Source: Bradyrhizobium zhanjiangense | Lineage (GTDB): Bacteria > Pseudomonadota > Alphaproteobacteria > Rhizobiales > Xanthobacteraceae | DNA length: 64,000 nucleotides | Direction: 5' to 3' | Assembly (NCBI RefSeq): GCF_004114935.1 | Contig: NZ_CP022221.1 | Coordinates: forward strand, 2,811,001-2,875,000 | Shown here: piece by piece, positions 9,751 through 19,226 of the stretch | How positions within the stretch are numbered: the stretch's first letter is position 1 | Layout: every line of letters starts with the position of its first letter | Position numbers and translations under genes: made by a program | The notes under the pieces: model-generated | Told to the model about the DNA's origin: nothing | Databases searched by the model: none | The model's input: only the letters and a program-made list of their open reading frames with translations

Positions 9751-10009
9751 GTCTTCTTATCCGGCGCGAACGTAATTGCGGCACATACAACGAGCGGTGA
9801 TGCCTGCGTCTGGAGAGGTCCTATTGGTTCGCCCGAATGGACATTGTTTCCATCGTGCGATCGCGAGAAGACGCTCGTGAAATGACCGCAACAATTGAGA
9901 GCAAGGCGGTAGGCCGGCCAGCAGCGGCCGGAAACCGTCAGGAGTCCCGAAGCTGATCGGTCTCGCCGCTTCCAGCGAGCCACGCAACAGGACCCGGTCA
10001 GTTGGTTAA
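9751..10009. other. Upstream region of nodD2, no nod box seen
   Basis: No ATC-N9-GAT nod-box pattern occurs upstream of nodD2. The stretch beyond contains the merR relic at 10010-10092 and its promoter copy. Short minus-strand frames (9726-9987) look non-coding. Confidence 0.4.
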
Positions 10010-10092
10010 TGGCAGATTAACACAGTGTCCGGCCAGCGCCGTGAGTTCGCCAAAGCGCCCAGTCGACGGCCGCGTAGCGCAGCGTTAGTCAC
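10010..10092 (-). pseudogene. Relic of a second merR gene (N-terminal DNA-binding region)
   Basis: Directly downstream of a MerR-type promoter copy, the minus strand from GTG 10092 aligns base by base with the start of the intact merR (7866 downwards). The first codons match as VTNAALRGRR against MSKATPRRRR. After a 1-2 nt indel a stretch containing TTGGCGAACT encodes GRFGELTALAG, matching WRIGELAEATG. Similarity ends after about 80 bp, and the frame is broken. It is therefore the remnant of a duplicated merR with its own promoter, lying between nodD2 and nodD1. Confidence 0.6.
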
Positions 10093-10099
10093 GGCGGCC

Positions 10100-10130
10100 A
10101 ACCTACAACCTGACGCAGTGTGCGGTTCAA
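10100..10130 (-). promoter_or_regulatory. MerR-type promoter/operator, copy 3
   Basis: On the minus strand TTGAAC, a 19-bp spacer and TAGGTT. The dyad is degenerate here (ACACTGCGT instead of ACGTnACGT), fitting decay together with the merR relic it precedes. It points towards nodD2, whose start is about 350 bp further. Confidence 0.55.
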
Positions 10131-10388
10131 GCGATTTTATCGGGCAAGCCAAACAATATTGCACTGGAGAAGGCGTGTTCTGCCGCGATAGTGCCGGGCG
10201 TCGCCTGTTTGCAGGGCAAGCGCTCCAAACCTCACCTGCGACGTCACCACGCTCGCCACTCGCCAAGTCTTCGCAACCAATCGCCGTCTCTGGCAGCTTC
10301 GCCCCAGAGACGTTGAAGTGACGAAAGCGGCCGAGCATGTCGAAGGATTATTAGCGTATTTGGAACGTGCCGGGAGCGGCTTATGGTT
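10131..10388. other. Intergenic region between the merR relic and nodD1 end
   Basis: Nothing supported. Overlapping frames 10006-10338 (minus) and 10025-10321 (plus) mirror each other and lack start signals. Confidence 0.35.
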
Positions 10389-11333
10389 CTAGCAGCGCCT
10401 GCGAGTTGGAGGCTCCTGAGGCCCAGATGCCATGTTGGATGCTTCCTCCAGCAATATCCGACGCATCCAAATGCTCGCCGGGTCGGTATTGTGGAACGCA
10501 GGCCACTGAACAGCCTCGGTGAATGTGGGCAGGGGGAGCGGTGGTTCGACGATCCGCAGTGGCATCCGCTTTTCAAAGTGTCTGGCGAGCCGTAATGGCA
10601 TCGTGCCGATACGGCCCGTGTCCAACAATATAGGCGGAATCAGGCTAAAGCCCTGCACAACGACCTCAATGCGTCTCTTGAGGCCGTGCTCAAGCAAAAA
10701 CCATTCTTCTAGGTTTGGTCTCAGCGCCCGTCCGAACTTAGCCGTAACGTGCCCCATCGAAATGTATTTCTCGAACGTAAGCTGCCGCGATAGCTGCTTG
10801 TTCGCGCGGCATCCCACGCACACCAGGGTCTCGTCAAACAGCGTCGCCTTGGGGTGCGCGCTCGACATGAACAATTCCGGCAGAATGAGAAAGTCAACCT
10901 CGCCCCGGCGGAGCAGCTCATCGGGTTCATCGGAAAATGGCAGCAATTCGAAGCGTACCGCGGGGGCTTCGTGTGCGATACGGTCCACGATTCTCCGAAA
11001 GAAGACGATGGTCATGAAATCGGAGAGAATGACCCTGAAGCGTCGGCTCGACTGAGTCGGGTCGAACGCGTCCCGTGATATGATCGAGAGTTGGATATGC
11101 AGCAGGGCCTCGCGAGTCGGACCTGCAAGCGCCTCCGCGCCAGGTGTCGGGACGAGCTCGCGACCTCTCATGGTAAATAGTTCATCGCGGAAATAGGTGC
11201 GCAGCCGCGCGATCGCCGCGCTCATAGCTGGCTGGCTCAGATTGATCTTGCGCGCCGCCGCCGTGAGGTTGCGCTCCGTCATCAGAGCATCGAGCGCAAC
11301 GAGAAGATTTAGATCAAGTCCCTTGAACCGCAT
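10389..11333 (-). CDS. nodD1: LysR-type flavonoid-responsive activator NodD1
   Basis: A 314-residue LysR protein of normal NodD length. The helix-turn-helix is [20 protein letters not shown] (residues about 24-43). The ligand domain carries [41 protein letters not shown] and [20 protein letters not shown]. NodD1 binds the nod box as a constitutive DNA-bound regulator and activates nod transcription with legume (iso)flavonoids. The gene is divergent from nodK-nodA, and its start lies 11 bp from the nod box at 11344-11391, the arrangement known for the activating NodD. The sequence matches my memory of Bradyrhizobium NodD1 over nearly its whole length. Confidence 0.96.
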   Translation of the reverse strand: MRFKGLDLNLLVALDALMTERNLTAAARKINLSQPAMSAAIARLRTYFRDELFTMRGRELVPTPGAEALAGPTREALLHIQLSIISRDAFDPTQSSRRFRVILSDFMTIVFFRRIVDRIAHEAPAVRFELLPFSDEPDELLRRGEVDFLILPELFMSSAHPKATLFDETLVCVGCRANKQLSRQLTFEKYISMGHVTAKFGRALRPNLEEWFLLEHGLKRRIEVVVQGFSLIPPILLDTGRIGTMPLRLARHFEKRMPLRIVEPPLPLPTFTEAVQWPAFHNTDPASIWMRRILLEEASNMASGPQEPPTRRRC

Positions 11334-11343
11334 GTTGTGAGTC

Positions 11344-11391
11344 TATCCATCGTGTGGATGTGTTCTATCGAAACAATCGATTTTACCAAAT
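11344..11391 (+). promoter_or_regulatory. nod box (NodD binding site) upstream of nodK-nodA
   Basis: A full-length nod box: TATCCAT, then GTGGATG, then CTATC and AAACAATCGATTTTACCAAA. ATC at 11367-11369 and GAT at 11379-11381 are separated by 9 bp, the core ATC-N9-GAT dyad of LysR/NodD sites. It lies in the nodD1-nodK divergent intergenic region and should drive nodKABCSUIJ and probably nolO-nodZ. Confidence 0.93.
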
Positions 11392-11781
11392 TGCGGGATG
11401 TTGGATAGCAAACATCAGTTTGGAAAAGTAATCAGGCACATCACGATGGCTGCTGGTCGTTCGCGGGCTCAGAGAAAAACTCCTGGACGTGCGAGCACCC
11501 GCCGCATCCGTTGCGAGGCCGGCTTTGGGCGTGCGGTGCGAGCCGCGCCGCTTCTTCTCGGTGCGAAGCGCGCTCGATCGGGCGCCAAGCGGATCCCGAT
11601 AAACGTTCGTATGCGTATTCCATCCGTTTCCATATCGGAGGTTTACCCGCGTACACTTGAGAGCGCGTTCAACCTCATTCTAGGGTCGCGACATAGCGGC
11701 AGCCGCAGATTGCGGATGCCAAGTAGTTCCGGCGACTGTCCAAATGGCTCGCCTGTCCACCGCATTCAGGGCGTGTCGAAG
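11392..11781. other. Leader between nod box and nodK
   Basis: About 390 bp of probable untranslated leader. An open frame runs in phase with nodK from 11398, but its translation is Arg/Ser-rich without family resemblance and has no ribosome binding site, so I treat it as non-coding leader. Confidence 0.5.
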
Positions 11782-12117
11782 ATGCATAAGAACCAGTTTG
11801 ATCTGATGCCACTCCGATACGCCATCGATGAGGCTCTTCGCATCGATAGCCTGCCCTCAGACGTCAAAACGTCGATAGCGATGCTGGACGAGGCGGAAAA
11901 GCTCCATGGTGCAGACAGGTTCTGGGTAGTCCAATCGCCTCGTCGGCATCTTCCGGCATATCTCGCGCTGGGCATTGGTCTGATGACGAGCGCGAACTGT
12001 GCGATCGCTCGTCGAAGGCGCACGGCACGGTGCAAGCGAGGGGTGCCGAGCTCCGACGGGGCATGGCAGCGCAGTTCAGTATTGATCAGCGGTTCGCCGA
12101 GTAGCGAGTTCACGTGA
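11782..12117 (+). CDS. nodK: NodK, first gene of the nod operon, possibly frameshifted
   Basis: A short protein of unknown function that precedes nodA in many Bradyrhizobium (nodK in B. elkanii-type, nodY in USDA 110-type strains). From ATG 11782 (GTG at 11773 is an alternative) it reads [20 protein letters not shown] ... [20 protein letters not shown], 111 residues in all. The first 55 residues look genuinely coding; the last 55 become strongly Arg-rich. In another frame the same DNA gives [20 protein letters not shown] ... FSIDQRFAE with a stop at 12102-12104. This suggests an indel near 11940-11975 in a gene that is often dispensable for nodulation. Confidence 0.6.
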   Translation: MHKNQFDLMPLRYAIDEALRIDSLPSDVKTSIAMLDEAEKLHGADRFWVVQSPRRHLPAYLALGIGLMTSANCAIARRRRTARCKRGVPSSDGAWQRSSVLISGSPSSEFT

Positions 12118-12158
12118 CCATCTCCGCTCTTAATTCCACTGGCGCGAGGAAGCCCGCC

Positions 12159-12791
12159 ATGAATATTGCCGTATCCCCGACTGCGGAAGCTCCTTCTGCG
12201 CGCGCTCGAGTGCAGTGGACCCGTCGCTGGGAAAGCGAATTGCAGCTCACCGATCATGCCGAACTCGCCGAGTTTTTCCGGAAGAGTTACGGGCCGACCG
12301 GTGCGTTCAATGCGCAGCCATTTGAGGGCAACCGAAGTTGGGCCGGGGCGAGGCCTGAGGTCCGCATTATCGGTTACGACGCGCACGGGGTAGCTGCTCA
12401 TGTCGGTCTACTACGCCGCTTCATCAAGGTTGGTAGCGTCGATCTACTCGTTGCCGAACTGGGGTTGTATGCGGTGCGTCCGGATCTCGAAGGGCTGGGA
12501 ATCACCCACGCAATGCGCGTGACGTATCCGATACTGCATGAGCTCGGGGTTCCATTCGGCTTTGGTACGGTTCGGCCTGCGCTTCAGAAACATATGACCC
12601 GACTGGTCGAAAGGCAGGGGCTCGCCACCCTCATGTCTGGCATTCGCGTCCGCTCCACGCATCCGGATGTCTATCCCAATTTGTCGCCGACCCGCATCGA
12701 AGACGTGATCGTGGTGGTTTTCCCGGTTGGACGCTCGATAAGCGAGTGGCCGGCCGGGACGATCATCGATCGGAATGGGCCTGAGTTGTGA
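12159..12791 (+). CDS. nodA: N-acyltransferase NodA
   Basis: NodA transfers a fatty acyl chain from an acyl carrier protein to the free amino group of the de-N-acetylated chitooligosaccharide, the step that defines a Nod factor. From ATG 12159 the product is 210 residues, the usual Bradyrhizobium length, starting [27 protein letters not shown] lies upstream. The open frame extends to 12114, but that extension is not part of known NodA. Diagnostic stretches are [39 protein letters not shown] and [18 protein letters not shown]. It is the first core biosynthetic gene after the nod box and overlaps nodB by 4 bp, so translation is coupled. Confidence 0.97.
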   Translation: MNIAVSPTAEAPSARARVQWTRRWESELQLTDHAELAEFFRKSYGPTGAFNAQPFEGNRSWAGARPEVRIIGYDAHGVAAHVGLLRRFIKVGSVDLLVAELGLYAVRPDLEGLGITHAMRVTYPILHELGVPFGFGTVRPALQKHMTRLVERQGLATLMSGIRVRSTHPDVYPNLSPTRIEDVIVVVFPVGRSISEWPAGTIIDRNGPEL

Positions 12792-13447
12792 AAGAGCATC
12801 TCCCCCTATCTGCTGTCCGTTGCGACTACGCTGACGTGGCCGGAAGTCGCCCCGTCTATTTGACCTTTGATGACGGGCCAAATCCATTTTGCACGCCAGA
12901 GGTGCTCGATGTGCTGGCGCAACATGGGATTCCGGCGACGTTCTTCGTGATCGGCACGTACGCGGCCGAACAACCTGAACTCATTCGACGAATGATCGCG
13001 GAAGGGCACGAGGTTGCGAACCACACGATGACGCATCCGGATCTATCCAGATGCGGACCAGCGGAGGTACGCGATGAAGTTCTGATGGGAAACGAGGCGA
13101 TTCGTTCAGCGTGCCCGCAGGCCTTACCCAGGCACATGCGAGCTCCTTACGGCATGTGGACACAAGAGGTGCTCGCTGTGTCAGCGAGCGCTGGTCTCAC
13201 AGCTGTGCACTGGTCGATAGATCCGAGAGATTGGTCCCGTCCCGGGGTTGATAGAATTGTGAATTCAGTACTGGCGAGCGTTCGCCCGGGTGCAATTGTG
13301 CTCCTGCACGACGGATATCCTCCTGATGAGGAGCGACCGTGCACTGATGCCACGCTGCGTGATCAGACCACGGCGGCTCTGTCACATCTGATCCCGGCAC
13401 TACAACGGCGCGGGTTTGTAATCCGTCCACTCCCTCAACTTCACTGA
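12788..13447 (+). CDS. nodB: Chitooligosaccharide N-deacetylase NodB
   Basis: A 219-residue polysaccharide deacetylase (carbohydrate esterase family 4) that removes the N-acetyl group from the non-reducing end of the chitin oligomer. The catalytic motif [15 protein letters not shown] lies at residues 26-40 with Asp28/29, and the zinc ligands His79 and His83 are in [13 protein letters not shown] (about 118) and DPRDWSRPG (about 146) are the later CE4 motifs, and LLHDG is near 175. The start is GTG 12788 inside the nodA stop (GTGA), so the genes are translationally coupled. Length fits NodB. Confidence 0.96.
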   Translation: MKEHLPLSAVRCDYADVAGSRPVYLTFDDGPNPFCTPEVLDVLAQHGIPATFFVIGTYAAEQPELIRRMIAEGHEVANHTMTHPDLSRCGPAEVRDEVLMGNEAIRSACPQALPRHMRAPYGMWTQEVLAVSASAGLTAVHWSIDPRDWSRPGVDRIVNSVLASVRPGAIVLLHDGYPPDEERPCTDATLRDQTTAALSHLIPALQRRGFVIRPLPQLH

Positions 13448-13464
13448 ACAAAAACTGACACCCT

Positions 13465-14841
13465 ATGGACCTGCTCGCTACAACCAGTGCTGTCGCTGTT
13501 TCGTCTTATGCGCTGCTCTCGACGATCTACAAGAGCGCGCAAGCGCTTTATGCCCAACCGGCGATTGACTCATCCATGCAGGACAACCTGGGCCGATCGG
13601 AGGTGGACCTTCCCAGTGTAGACGTCATCGTGCCGTGCTTCAACGAGGATCCAATCACGCTGGCCGAATGTCTGGAGTCGCTTGCGAGTCAAGACTACAC
13701 CGGAAAGCTACAGGTCTATGTGGTCGACGACGGATCTGCAAATCGCGATCTTGTCGCGCCTGTACACAAAATCTATGCGAACGATCCGAGGTTCAGCATC
13801 ATCTTGCTGGCAAACAACGTTGGAAAACGCAAAGCGCAGATCGCTGCGATACGCAGCTCATCCGGTGACCTGGTCCTCAACGTCGACTCGGATACGATAC
13901 TTGCCGCTGACGTTGTCACGAAGCTGGTATTGAAGATGCATGACCCGCAAATCGGTGCGGCCATGGGTCAGTTGATAGCGAGCAATCGCAGCCAAACCTG
14001 GCTGACCAGGCTGATCGATATGGAATACTGGTTGGCGTGCAACGAAGAGCGCGCGGCGCAGGCGCGTTTCGGTGCGGTCATGTGCTGCTGCGGCCCATGT
14101 GCCATGTATCGTCGCTCCGCGCTCGCCTTGCTTCTTGATCAATACGAAACGCAATTCTTTCGTGGGAAACCGAGCGATTTCGGCGAGGATCGCCATCTAA
14201 CGATCCTGATGCTCAAGGCGGGGTTTCGAACCGAATACGTCTCGGACGCGATCGCAGCAACAGTCGTCCCGGATCGCCTTGGGCCATATCTACGTCAGCA
14301 ACTCCGCTGGGCCCGCAGTACCTTCCGGGACACGTTCCTCGCATTGCGCCTGCTGCCAGAGCTCGATGGCTATCTGACGCTAGACGTTATCGGGCAAAAT
14401 CTCGGCCCGTTGCTTCTCGCCCTTTCATCACTGGCTGCGCTCGCGCAGCTCCTAATCGCAGGCTCTGTACCCTGGTGGACGGGATTGACGATTGCAGCAA
14501 TGACAATGGTCCGGTGCAGTGTGGCAGCCATTCGTGCTCGCGAGCTGCGGTTTCTCGGCTTCTCGCTCCACACACCGATCAATATCTTTCTCTTACTTCC
14601 TTTGAAGGCCTATGCGCTTTGTACATTGAGCAACAGCGATTGGCTATCGCGCAAGGTCGCCAACGTGCCGGTCGACGGGGAAAAGCAATCTGTCATCCTG
14701 CACCCGAACGCTGGACGAAGTGCTGCAAGTAAATGGGGAATGTCTAGTACAAGTCGTAAGGCAAGGGTTTCCCAGTGTTCATCGAGCCTGACGGCAACAG
14801 AGAGTGTTTGCGGTAGTGATCGTTCGACTGCCTGCAAGTAG
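13465..14841 (+). CDS. nodC: Chitooligosaccharide synthase NodC
   Basis: A membrane-bound family 2 glycosyltransferase that polymerises UDP-GlcNAc into the tetra- or pentameric Nod factor backbone. It starts with a hydrophobic segment (LLATTSAVAVSSYALLSTIY). Motifs in order are VIVPCFNEDP (about 54-63), YVVDDGS (85-91), NVDSDT (139-144, the DxD metal site), the acceptor motif GEDRHLT (about 236) and QQLRW (about 275). C-terminal membrane helices follow (LLLALSSLAALAQLLIAG, INIFLLLPLKAYALCTL). At 458 residues it is somewhat shorter than the roughly 485 residues I recall for USDA 110. No strong ribosome binding site precedes the ATG. Confidence 0.95.
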   Translation: MDLLATTSAVAVSSYALLSTIYKSAQALYAQPAIDSSMQDNLGRSEVDLPSVDVIVPCFNEDPITLAECLESLASQDYTGKLQVYVVDDGSANRDLVAPVHKIYANDPRFSIILLANNVGKRKAQIAAIRSSSGDLVLNVDSDTILAADVVTKLVLKMHDPQIGAAMGQLIASNRSQTWLTRLIDMEYWLACNEERAAQARFGAVMCCCGPCAMYRRSALALLLDQYETQFFRGKPSDFGEDRHLTILMLKAGFRTEYVSDAIAATVVPDRLGPYLRQQLRWARSTFRDTFLALRLLPELDGYLTLDVIGQNLGPLLLALSSLAALAQLLIAGSVPWWTGLTIAAMTMVRCSVAAIRARELRFLGFSLHTPINIFLLLPLKAYALCTLSNSDWLSRKVANVPVDGEKQSVILHPNAGRSAASKWGMSSTSRKARVSQCSSSLTATESVCGSDRSTACK

Positions 14842-14852
14842 GTAATTGGCTC

Positions 14853-15482
14853 ATGATCCAGGACGCAAACCATCAGCTATTAGAGCGAGAGCTGGCTGTC
14901 GACGATCCATGGCGTCTCGACAGTAGTTCCTTCGAGCAGGAGCGATACGCGCAAATGCTCCGGATGTCGCGTTGCAACGGAGATGTTTCGTGTGCCCTCG
15001 AAGTCGGATGCGCAGCCGGTGCATTCACGGACATGCTGGCTCCGCTATGCGAACGGCTCACCGTTGTCGATGTCATGCCGCAGGCGCTCGAGCGAGCGCG
15101 ACTACGGACCAGGAAGTGGTCACATATCACGTGGGTGACCTGCGACATTCAGCGGTTCTCGACCACTGAACAGTTCGATTTGATCGTCGTGGCTGAGGTT
15201 CTTTACTACCTCAAGGACATTGTCGAGATGCATGCGGCTATCCGCAACCTGGTGAGTATGCTTGCGCCAAATGGAGCTCTGATTTTCGGGTCCGCACGTG
15301 ATGCCACATGTCAACGATGGGGGCATGCTGCTGGTGCCGAAACGGTGATCGCTCTCTTCAACGAGAGCCTATCGGAGGTCGAACGTCTGCACTGCCACAC
15401 CGAGTCGGTCAACGAAGACTGCTTGATCGTCCGGTTCCGGAAGCCGGGTCACTCATCCGAACAATCAAACGTCGGCCACTAG
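14853..15482 (+). CDS. nodS: SAM-dependent N-methyltransferase NodS
   Basis: NodS methylates the amino group of the deacetylated non-reducing-end glucosamine of the Nod factor, before acylation by NodA. The 209-residue product has the class I methyltransferase motif I ALEVGCAAGAFTDML at about 49-63, with the Asp-ending strand LTVVDVMPQALERAR. The known NodS opening is ELAVDDPWRLDSSSFEQERY. Motif II/III is FDLIVVAEVLYYLKD, followed by LVSMLAPNGALIFGS. It follows nodC by 11 bp in the same transcript. Presence of nodS predicts an N-methylated Nod factor. Confidence 0.95.
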   Translation: MIQDANHQLLERELAVDDPWRLDSSSFEQERYAQMLRMSRCNGDVSCALEVGCAAGAFTDMLAPLCERLTVVDVMPQALERARLRTRKWSHITWVTCDIQRFSTTEQFDLIVVAEVLYYLKDIVEMHAAIRNLVSMLAPNGALIFGSARDATCQRWGHAAGAETVIALFNESLSEVERLHCHTESVNEDCLIVRFRKPGHSSEQSNVGH

Positions 15483-15494
15483 CCAGGGGATCGT

Positions 15495-17204
15495 ATGCGC
15501 ATCTGCGGCATCAAGTTAACACATGACGGGGCAATTGCTGTCGTCGAGGACGGACGGCTTGTCTTTTGCACCGAGCAAGAAAAGCGCGGCAACGGTCCAC
15601 GCTACCAATCCGTCGAGAATCTCGATGCAGTCGCGCTCGCCTTGGCGGAGCACGGCCTGGATCCGCGGGATATCGATCAGTTCGTCATCGACGGCTGGGA
15701 TGGGGAGATTGAGTCGCAGTTCCAGGTCCTAAGTGGAGCTGTGCCGATCGCGCTGAAGGGGGCGCCATATGTCGAGCGCCATGCTGAGGGCCTTCTTGAT
15801 TCCGTCGACGGCTTTGGCCTGATCCTCGGAGGCAAGGTGTTTCCATATAAGAGCTACCCGCACGTCACAGGCCACGTCGCGTCAGCATATAGCACCAGTC
15901 CCTTTGCCGACGCGGGAAAACCCGCGTTCTGTCTGGTATGGGACGGCTGCATCTTTCCACGTCTTTACTATGTCGAACCTCGGGGGGCGCGGCTCATTGC
16001 ATCCCTGTTTCCGATGATCGGACATGCCTATGCTGCCGCGGGCCTTCACTTCGGCCCATACAGGCAGCCGAACCGCTCCAGTTGGGATTTGGGCATCGCC
16101 GGCAAGCTGATGGCTTACATCGCGCTTGGCTCTGTCGACGAAAGCATCGTCGCAGTGTTTCAGGAGCTCTATGAAAAGCGCTTCGCCGCCGACACGGAGC
16201 AGGCTCGTCGCTACCGCGCCGAGATCAACAATGCGGAAGCGTCTCTTGCAGCTATGCACGACTTCTTCGAGGCAAGCGCTTTGCGCCTGACGGCCAAGCG
16301 AGCGGAGGACGTCCTTGCGTCGTTTCATGTGTTCGTGGAACATCTTCTTGTCAAGGAAATGGCGATGGTTCTGCTGCAACACTCGTCGCTTCCGGGAGCG
16401 CGAAATCTATGTATCGCCGGAGGCTGCGGTCTCAATATCAAGTGGAACAGCGCGCTTCGTGCGACTGGATTGTTCGATGATGTTTGGGTGCCGCCGTTTC
16501 CGAATGACAGCGGCTCGGCAATCGGCGCTGCTTGCGGCGCGATGGCGGCGCAAAATGGCTTCGGGCCATTGGAATGGTCAGTCTACAGTGGTCCGGCCCT
16601 GCAGGACAGCGAGCTTCCGCCGGATTGGGAGGCGGCGCCGTGCAGTCTGCGTGAACTTGCGGCGATTCTCGCGGACGACAAGCCGGTCATCTTCCTTTCC
16701 GGGCGCGCCGAACTTGGGCCGCGGGCGTTGGGCGGCAGAAGCATTCTTGCAGCCCCGACCTCCCCGGCAATGAAGGATCATCTCAACGACATCAAGCGTC
16801 GCGAGCACTTCCGACCGGTGGCGCCGATCTGTCTGGAGGATCGGGCGCCGGAGATTTTCAGCCCAGGTACGCCAGATCCCTACATGCTGTTCGATCACCA
16901 AACCCGCGCGGAATGGCGCGACAAGGTCCCCGCTGTCGTCCATCTCGACGGTTCGGCGCGGCTGCAGACAATCTCCCGCAACTCTCCGCACAAAATCGCC
17001 GAGCTTCTCGTCGAATTTGAAAAACTTACCGGCATTCCGCTGCTCTGCAATACGAGTGCTAACCTCCACGGGCGGGGATTCTTCCCGGATGCTGCCGCGG
17101 CCTGCCACTGGGGACGCGTTGAGCATGTGTGGTGCGACGGCCTGCTCTGGACCAAAACGGTGGTAAGGGAGCCATTGTCGGACGAACGACTTCTCTCAGC
17201 CTAA
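15495..17204 (+). CDS. nodU: Nod factor 6-O-carbamoyltransferase NodU
   Basis: A 569-residue member of the NodU/CmcH carbamoyltransferase family, which uses carbamoyl phosphate and ATP to carbamoylate the non-reducing glucosamine (O-6 in NodU). The N-terminal domain opens [20 protein letters not shown] and contains [11 protein letters not shown] and the VTGHVAS region (family HxxxHxxxA-like metal site). The C-terminal YrdC-like part carries [42 protein letters not shown] and [17 protein letters not shown] precedes the ATG at good spacing. It is distinct from the NolO copy at 19227-21251, so two carbamoylations at different positions are possible. Confidence 0.95.
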   Translation: MRICGIKLTHDGAIAVVEDGRLVFCTEQEKRGNGPRYQSVENLDAVALALAEHGLDPRDIDQFVIDGWDGEIESQFQVLSGAVPIALKGAPYVERHAEGLLDSVDGFGLILGGKVFPYKSYPHVTGHVASAYSTSPFADAGKPAFCLVWDGCIFPRLYYVEPRGARLIASLFPMIGHAYAAAGLHFGPYRQPNRSSWDLGIAGKLMAYIALGSVDESIVAVFQELYEKRFAADTEQARRYRAEINNAEASLAAMHDFFEASALRLTAKRAEDVLASFHVFVEHLLVKEMAMVLLQHSSLPGARNLCIAGGCGLNIKWNSALRATGLFDDVWVPPFPNDSGSAIGAACGAMAAQNGFGPLEWSVYSGPALQDSELPPDWEAAPCSLRELAAILADDKPVIFLSGRAELGPRALGGRSILAAPTSPAMKDHLNDIKRREHFRPVAPICLEDRAPEIFSPGTPDPYMLFDHQTRAEWRDKVPAVVHLDGSARLQTISRNSPHKIAELLVEFEKLTGIPLLCNTSANLHGRGFFPDAAAACHWGRVEHVWCDGLLWTKTVVREPLSDERLLSA

Positions 17205-17212
17205 GAGTGACC

Positions 17213-18127
17213 ATGTCCACCGTAGCAATCGACCTTGCCGGCGTGAGAAAATCATTTGGCGACAAGATCATCGTCAATGAGCTGTCGTTCTCGGTCGCGC
17301 GCGGAGAATGCTTTGGCCTTCTCGGGCCGAATGGAGCCGGCAAGAGCACGATCGCGCGCATGCTGCTTGGCATGATCTCGCCGGACGGAGGAAAGATTAC
17401 GGTGCTCAATGAGCCTGTGCCTGCACGCGCTCGTGTCGCACGTGTGCGTATCGGCGTGGTGCCGCAATTCGATAACCTTGAACTCGAGTTCACCGTACGA
17501 GAGAATTTGCTGGTGTTTGGCCGCTACTTCGGCATGGGCACTCGCAAGATCGAGGCGGTCGCCCCCTCGCTGCTCGAGTTTGCACGCCTCGAGAGCAAAG
17601 CGGACACGCGCGTTGCCGAGCTGTCCGGTGGCATGAAACGGCGGCTGACGCTGGCGCGTGCGCTAATCAATGACCCGCATTTGCTCGTGATGGATGAGCC
17701 GACGACTGGTTTGGATCCGCACGCCCGCCACCTGATTTGGGAACGTCTGCGAGTTCTGCTGGCGCGGGGCAAGACGATTCTCTTGACCACTCACTTCATG
17801 GAAGAGGCCGAACGCTTGTGCGATCGGCTGTGTGTCCTCGAGGGCGGACGCAAGATCGCCGAAGGCAAGCCAGACGACCTGATCGATGAGCATATTGGCT
17901 GCAACGTGATCGAAATCTATGGGGGTGATCCACATCAGCTCTGCGAGCTGATCAGGCCCTATGCGCGGCGCGTCGAAGTGAGTGGAGAGACGCTCTTTTG
18001 TTATGCGCCATATCCGGAGCAGGTGCGCGAGCAACTGCGTGGGCATGCGGGCCTTCGTATTCTGCAGCGCCCCCCCAATCTCGAAGATGTGTTTTTGCGG
18101 CTGACCGGGCGCGAGATGGAGAAGTGA
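17213..18127 (+). CDS. nodI: Nod factor export ABC ATPase NodI
   Basis: The ATPase partner of NodJ in Nod factor secretion. From ATG 17213 ([17 protein letters not shown]) the product is 304 residues, the normal NodI size; the open frame begins inside nodU at 17129, but that extension lacks family similarity. Walker A is GPNGAGKS (38-45), the signature LSGGMKRRL lies at about 139, and Walker B is [12 protein letters not shown] (about 157), with the switch His in TTHFMEEAE. The C-terminal regulatory part is that of the DrrA/NodI subfamily. It follows nodU by 8 bp and precedes nodJ by 3 bp. Confidence 0.95.
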   Translation: MSTVAIDLAGVRKSFGDKIIVNELSFSVARGECFGLLGPNGAGKSTIARMLLGMISPDGGKITVLNEPVPARARVARVRIGVVPQFDNLELEFTVRENLLVFGRYFGMGTRKIEAVAPSLLEFARLESKADTRVAELSGGMKRRLTLARALINDPHLLVMDEPTTGLDPHARHLIWERLRVLLARGKTILLTTHFMEEAERLCDRLCVLEGGRKIAEGKPDDLIDEHIGCNVIEIYGGDPHQLCELIRPYARRVEVSGETLFCYAPYPEQVREQLRGHAGLRILQRPPNLEDVFLRLTGREMEK

Positions 18128-18130
18128 GCG

Positions 18131-18919
18131 ATGGGTGAAAGTTATGCGGCGGTGATGCCCGCTAACGCGTACAACTGGATCGCGGTATGGCGTCGGAACT
18201 TCCTCGCATGGAAGAAAGTCGCACTTGCATCGATTCTCGGCAACCTCGCAGATCCTCTAACCAATCTGTTTGGCCTCGGCTTTGGCCTTGGACTGATCCT
18301 GGGGCGCATTGAGGGGACGTCGTACATCGCGTTCCTGGCGGCAGGCATGGTCGCGACCAGCGCCATGACGTCGGCGACCTTTGAAACCATGTATGCAGCC
18401 TTTGCACGCATGGACGCCAAGCGCACCTGGGAAGCAATTCTCTCTACTCAGCTCACGCTTGGCGATATCGTTCTGGGTGAACTGGTGTGGGCGGCCAGTA
18501 AGTCCGTTCTGGCCGGAACAGCGATCGGGATCGTCGCCGCCGCGCTCGGTTATGCATCATGGCCATCCATTCTCTATGCGATGCCAACAATCGCCCTTAC
18601 TGGCCTTGTCTTCGCCAGCCTGGCGATGGTCGTCATATCCCTTGCGCCTAGTTACGATTACTTCGTGTTTTACCAGACACTTGTCCTCACTCCTATGGTG
18701 TTTCTGTGTGGCGTGGTCTTTCCGACAAGCCAACTGCCCGACTCATTTCGGCACTTCGTCGGCTTATTGCCGCTCGCACATGCGGTCGACCTTATTCGCC
18801 CAGCGATGCTTGAGCGCGGTGCCGACAGTGCTGCCCTGCACGTAGGTGCGCTCTGCGTTTACGCGGTTTTGCCCTTTTTCGCGTCGACAGCACTATTTCG
18901 GCGCCGCCTGCTGCGTTGA
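18131..18919 (+). CDS. nodJ: Nod factor export ABC permease NodJ
   Basis: A 262-residue inner-membrane ABC-2 type permease that forms the Nod factor exporter with NodI. It has about six hydrophobic segments, among them [92 protein letters not shown] and [20 protein letters not shown]. The [24 protein letters not shown] stretch near the C-terminus is the ABC-2 signature seen in NodJ. Size and position immediately after nodI confirm the assignment. Confidence 0.95.
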   Translation: MGESYAAVMPANAYNWIAVWRRNFLAWKKVALASILGNLADPLTNLFGLGFGLGLILGRIEGTSYIAFLAAGMVATSAMTSATFETMYAAFARMDAKRTWEAILSTQLTLGDIVLGELVWAASKSVLAGTAIGIVAAALGYASWPSILYAMPTIALTGLVFASLAMVVISLAPSYDYFVFYQTLVLTPMVFLCGVVFPTSQLPDSFRHFVGLLPLAHAVDLIRPAMLERGADSAALHVGALCVYAVLPFFASTALFRRRLLR

Positions 18920-19226
18920 CGTGAGTTGAGCAAAACGGAGAAAGTCAAATCGATGCAGTTCACGATGCTTCTGCGGTAGCTCGGGAGTGACCTCGTCTAT
19001 TAGAGCAGCTTCTGCAATGGCCTTAAGAGGCCGCGGTCGAGCCAGTTCGACGGCCGATCGGTGTCGGACGCCAGCAGCCTTGCTTCCGAGCGCCTGTCGC
19101 TAGGCGCCGAGATGGACCTTAGTTGTGTTGTGCTGTCTGGCCCGCGCACCCGGCGGGGCGTGACTGTACAGATTAGATCGGTGGGGCGGCAGTTAGCCTT
19201 CCCGTCAGGATCAAATGGAGAACGGG
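18920..19226. other. nodJ-nolO intergenic region
   Basis: About 300 bp without a recognised gene, and no nod box visible. nolO is therefore most simply read through from the upstream nod box. Open frames 19000-19296 (minus) and 19061-19270 (plus) overlap and look spurious. Confidence 0.4.

Noticed and set aside
11398..11781. N-terminal extension of nodK to the first open codon
   Set aside because: It overlaps the nod-box leader, is Arg/Ser-rich and has no ribosome binding site; ATG 11782 fits NodK.
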